NCBI GenBank assembly: GCA_013399895.1
Contig: VXBA01002855.1
Location: forward strand, 1,011,413-1,075,412
Direction of reading: 5' to 3'
DNA length: 64,000 nucleotides
Source of the DNA: Serilophus lunatus
Lineage: Eukaryota; Chordata; Aves; Passeriformes; Eurylaimidae
Both the position numbers and the translations under genes were made by a program. Positions 62,236-64,000 of the stretch are shown one piece after another. Under the pieces are notes generated by a model. That model did not search any database. It saw only the letters and a list, made by a program, of their open reading frames with translations, and was not told the DNA's origin. Positions within the stretch are counted from its first letter, which is position 1. The number at the start of each line of letters is the position of its first letter.

Positions 62236-63324
62236 TCAGTCGTGGAAGATGGCGTTGAGTTGGGCGCTCAGGACGCGCTCGTGGTGCGGGTGGCCCTCGT
62301 AGGGCGCCAGCCCGTCCACCGGGATCTCGCAGCGGGAGGCGGCGGGCGGGAAGATGGCGGCGTGGGCGGGCGCGGCGGCCAGCGCGGCGGCGGCGGCGGG
62401 GTAGTGCATGGAGAAGGCGTAGCTCTTGTCGAAGTCGGCGGCCGGCTCGTGCTTGAAGGAGAAGTTGCCGTTCACGCTCAGGGGCGGGCTGAGGGGCCCG
62501 TCGAAGGCGGGGCTGGCGCCCTCCGCCAGCCCGCTCTCGAAAAAGGGCTCCAGCGCGGCGCCGTAGGCGTGCGGCGGCTTGAGGTGGAAGAGGTGGGAGC
62601 TGTCCATGGTGCCGTAGGGCGGGCTGGGCAGGCCCGGCGACTGGTAGGGGTAGGGATGCGCCGGGAAAGGCGCGCCCGCCGCCGCTGCCGCCGCCACGTG
62701 AGGCGGCACCTCCTGGCTCTGCTCGGGGAGGAAAGTCCGCGGGTTGAGCTGCAGGCAGCCGGCCACCAGGTTGGTGGTGGGCTGCGACAGGCCCTTGCAG
62801 AGGGTCTGCACGAAGGAGACGAGGTCCGGGCTCTTTCCCGAGCGCAGGATCTCGGAGAGCGCCCAGATGTAGTTCTTAGCCAGGCGCAGGGTCTCGATCT
62901 TGGAAAGCTTCTGCGTCTTGGAGTAGCAGGGCACCACCTTGCGCAGGTTGTCCAAGGCCGCGTTCAGCCCGTGCATGCGGTTGCGCTCCCGGGCGTTGGC
63001 CTTCATGCGCCGCAGCTTGAACCGCTCCATGCGAGCCTTGGTCATCTTCTTCTTCTTGGGGCCCCGCCTCTTGGGCTTCTGGTCGTCGTCTTCCTCTTCC
63101 TCTTCTTCCTCCTCCTCTTCGTCCAAGTCGTCCTCCTCGTCCTCCTCCTCGCCGTTCCGCAGCGAGTCCTCCTCGGCCTCGGCGTGCAGACCCTCCAGGT
63201 CCTCCTCCTTCTTGTCCACCTCGTGCTCCTCGTCCTGGGAGCTCAGGCACTCGTCCGTCCAGCTCGGGGGGCCCTGCGGCTGGGGCTCGCCCATCAGCCC
63301 GCTCTCGCTGTACGACTTGGTCAT
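62236..63324 (-). CDS. NEUROD1: NEUROD1, neurogenic differentiation factor 1 (bHLH transcription factor)
   Basis: A complete 362-residue protein, start MTKSYSESGLMGEPQPQGPP, end VLSAQLNAIFHD (human is 356). In order: an acidic region (about 57-82, with ten consecutive glutamates at 69-78), a basic nuclear-localisation stretch (KPKRRGPKKKK, 83-93), the bHLH domain (about 107-160; NARERNRMHGLNAALDNLRK, then KLSKIETLRLAKNYIWALSE), the conserved NeuroD-family segment (161-202) and a C-terminal activation region including the phosphorylatable SPAFDGPLSPPLS. NEUROD1 binds E-boxes as a heterodimer with E-proteins and drives neuronal, retinal and pancreatic endocrine differentiation. I chose the ATG at 63324 because the splice acceptor lies nine bases upstream and the homology begins there; two upstream in-frame ATGs are intronic. 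Odd: two alanine-rich stretches (211-216 and about 310-323) replace less repetitive sequence of the mammalian protein. As in other NEUROD1 genes the whole coding region lies in one exon. Confidence 0.99.
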   Translation of the reverse strand: MTKSYSESGLMGEPQPQGPPSWTDECLSSQDEEHEVDKKEEDLEGLHAEAEEDSLRNGEEEDEEDDLDEEEEEEEEEEDDDQKPKRRGPKKKKMTKARMERFKLRRMKANARERNRMHGLNAALDNLRKVVPCYSKTQKLSKIETLRLAKNYIWALSEILRSGKSPDLVSFVQTLCKGLSQPTTNLVAGCLQLNPRTFLPEQSQEVPPHVAAAAAAGAPFPAHPYPYQSPGLPSPPYGTMDSSHLFHLKPPHAYGAALEPFFESGLAEGASPAFDGPLSPPLSVNGNFSFKHEPAADFDKSYAFSMHYPAAAAALAAAPAHAAIFPPAASRCEIPVDGLAPYEGHPHHERVLSAQLNAIFHD

Positions 63325-63332
63325 GGTGAGCC

Positions 63333-63359
63333 TCTGCATCGTGGAGGAGATAGAAAAGA
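63333..63359 (-). other. NEUROD1: NEUROD1 intron 1 splice acceptor
   Basis: On the minus strand, a pyrimidine-rich CTCTTTTCTATCTCCTCC is followed by ACGATGCAG and then AGGCTCACC before the start codon. The AG is at 63334-63335, so exon 2 begins at 63333. This matches the known structure with a noncoding exon 1. Confidence 0.8.
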
Positions 63360-64000
63360 GATGTGTCAGCACCCAGAGCCGTGGCCCCGCGCCGTCGCCC
63401 GCGAGAGGAGCCGCCTGCCCACCCGCCCCGCTCCAATCCCCCGTCTCCTCCCGAGGGGAAACCCTGGATTACTTCCCGTGCCAGGGCAAACTTTTAATTG
63501 TATCCACGGTTCTGTTTCATAATTAAGTTCGCATATGTTCAAATGCCATTATGTAACTCGCCGATATTAGCGGGGAATATAAGCAGATTACGCGTGCGGG
63601 AGGCAGCCTGGGCGGTACGACGTGAGCGGACCAAGCGTAGATTGGGTCGGTTTGGTTTGTTTTGGAAAAAAATCCTCAAACATTTTTGCCCAATAGAGGA
63701 GGGGGAAAGGCGGACACACGTATACACAGAGACCCGCAGGGACGGATAGACGGCCGCCCGTGACGCCTGTCCCCGCCACTCTCTGCGACTCCCCCCTTGC
63801 CACCTCCTTGCGCGGGGCTTGTGCTGCACCAGCGGGCGCCGAGCACCTGCTCCCCCGGTCCCGCCTTCGCGCACAGAACTGTCGCTGGGTTCCCGCGGCG
63901 GGGCTGCGCGGCCCCCGTCCGTGCTAACAGGTGCGGGACTGGCCGCAGCTTCCCGTCTCCACCGTCCGCTCCGTTGCAGACGGGCATCGTCCTCCCCCCC
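63360..64000 (-). other. NEUROD1: NEUROD1 intron 1 (partial), GC-rich
   Basis: Intronic sequence upstream of exon 2; exon 1 is expected about 1-2 kb further right, outside the window. It includes an E-box CATATG at 63532-63537 inside an AT-rich, ordered-looking patch (63490-63600), then CpG-rich sequence to the end of the window. Open frames on both strands here reflect the GC content. Confidence 0.65.

Noticed and set aside
62876..63436. A 186-codon minus-strand frame overlapping NEUROD1
   Set aside because: It is a shifted frame of the same exon, rich in G and R as expected from GC content, and crosses the splice acceptor.
62242..63526. Long plus-strand open frames (up to 426 codons) across the NEUROD1 coding region
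   Set aside because: They are antisense shadows of a GC-rich gene. Their low-complexity V, L, G and S runs mirror the acidic and alanine codons of NEUROD1, and there is no independent support.

Overview
This is vertebrate nuclear DNA, almost certainly from a bird. The evidence is two genes with vertebrate exon structure (CERKL and NEUROD1), long AT-rich GT-AG introns, a 5'-truncated CR1 LINE with the usual avian 3' tail (about 54936-55249), and a solo ERVL-type LTR (11999-12593) whose ends match a family I know from many non-galliform bird genomes. I cannot name the species.

Layout, left to right. Positions 1 to about 51.8 kb hold most of CERKL (ceramide kinase-like) on the minus strand. I placed ten consecutive coding exons between 405 and 29735, all with GT-AG borders and compatible phases. 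Together they give 1282 coding bases (about 427 codons), close to the human protein minus its first and last exons. The terminal exon lies left of the window. The first coding exon most likely lies in the assembly gap (51800-52281), which is flanked by CpG-rich sequence as expected for the promoter. Intron 1 is about 22 kb and looks mostly empty, apart from an 88-bp direct duplication and a decayed protein-like stretch near 36.2-36.8 kb.

From 52.3 to 60.8 kb is the interval between the CERKL 5' end and the NEUROD1 3' end. It contains a small exon-like unit on the plus strand (about 52.6-53.1 kb), the CR1 copy, a GC-richer unidentified stretch (55.4-56.6 kb), a candidate conserved regulatory element (about 59.8-60.2 kb) and a CpG island (60.4-60.8 kb).

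From 60.8 to 64.0 kb lies NEUROD1 on the minus strand: a complete single-exon coding region for 362 residues, about 1.4 kb of 3' UTR ending at a canonical poly(A) signal, the intron 1 acceptor, and part of intron 1. Both genes are in the same orientation, NEUROD1 upstream of CERKL, which is also the human chromosome 2q31 order. No bacterial-type features, CRISPR arrays, tRNA or rRNA genes were seen. The few long open frames elsewhere are best explained by chance or by reading GC-rich coding DNA on the wrong strand.
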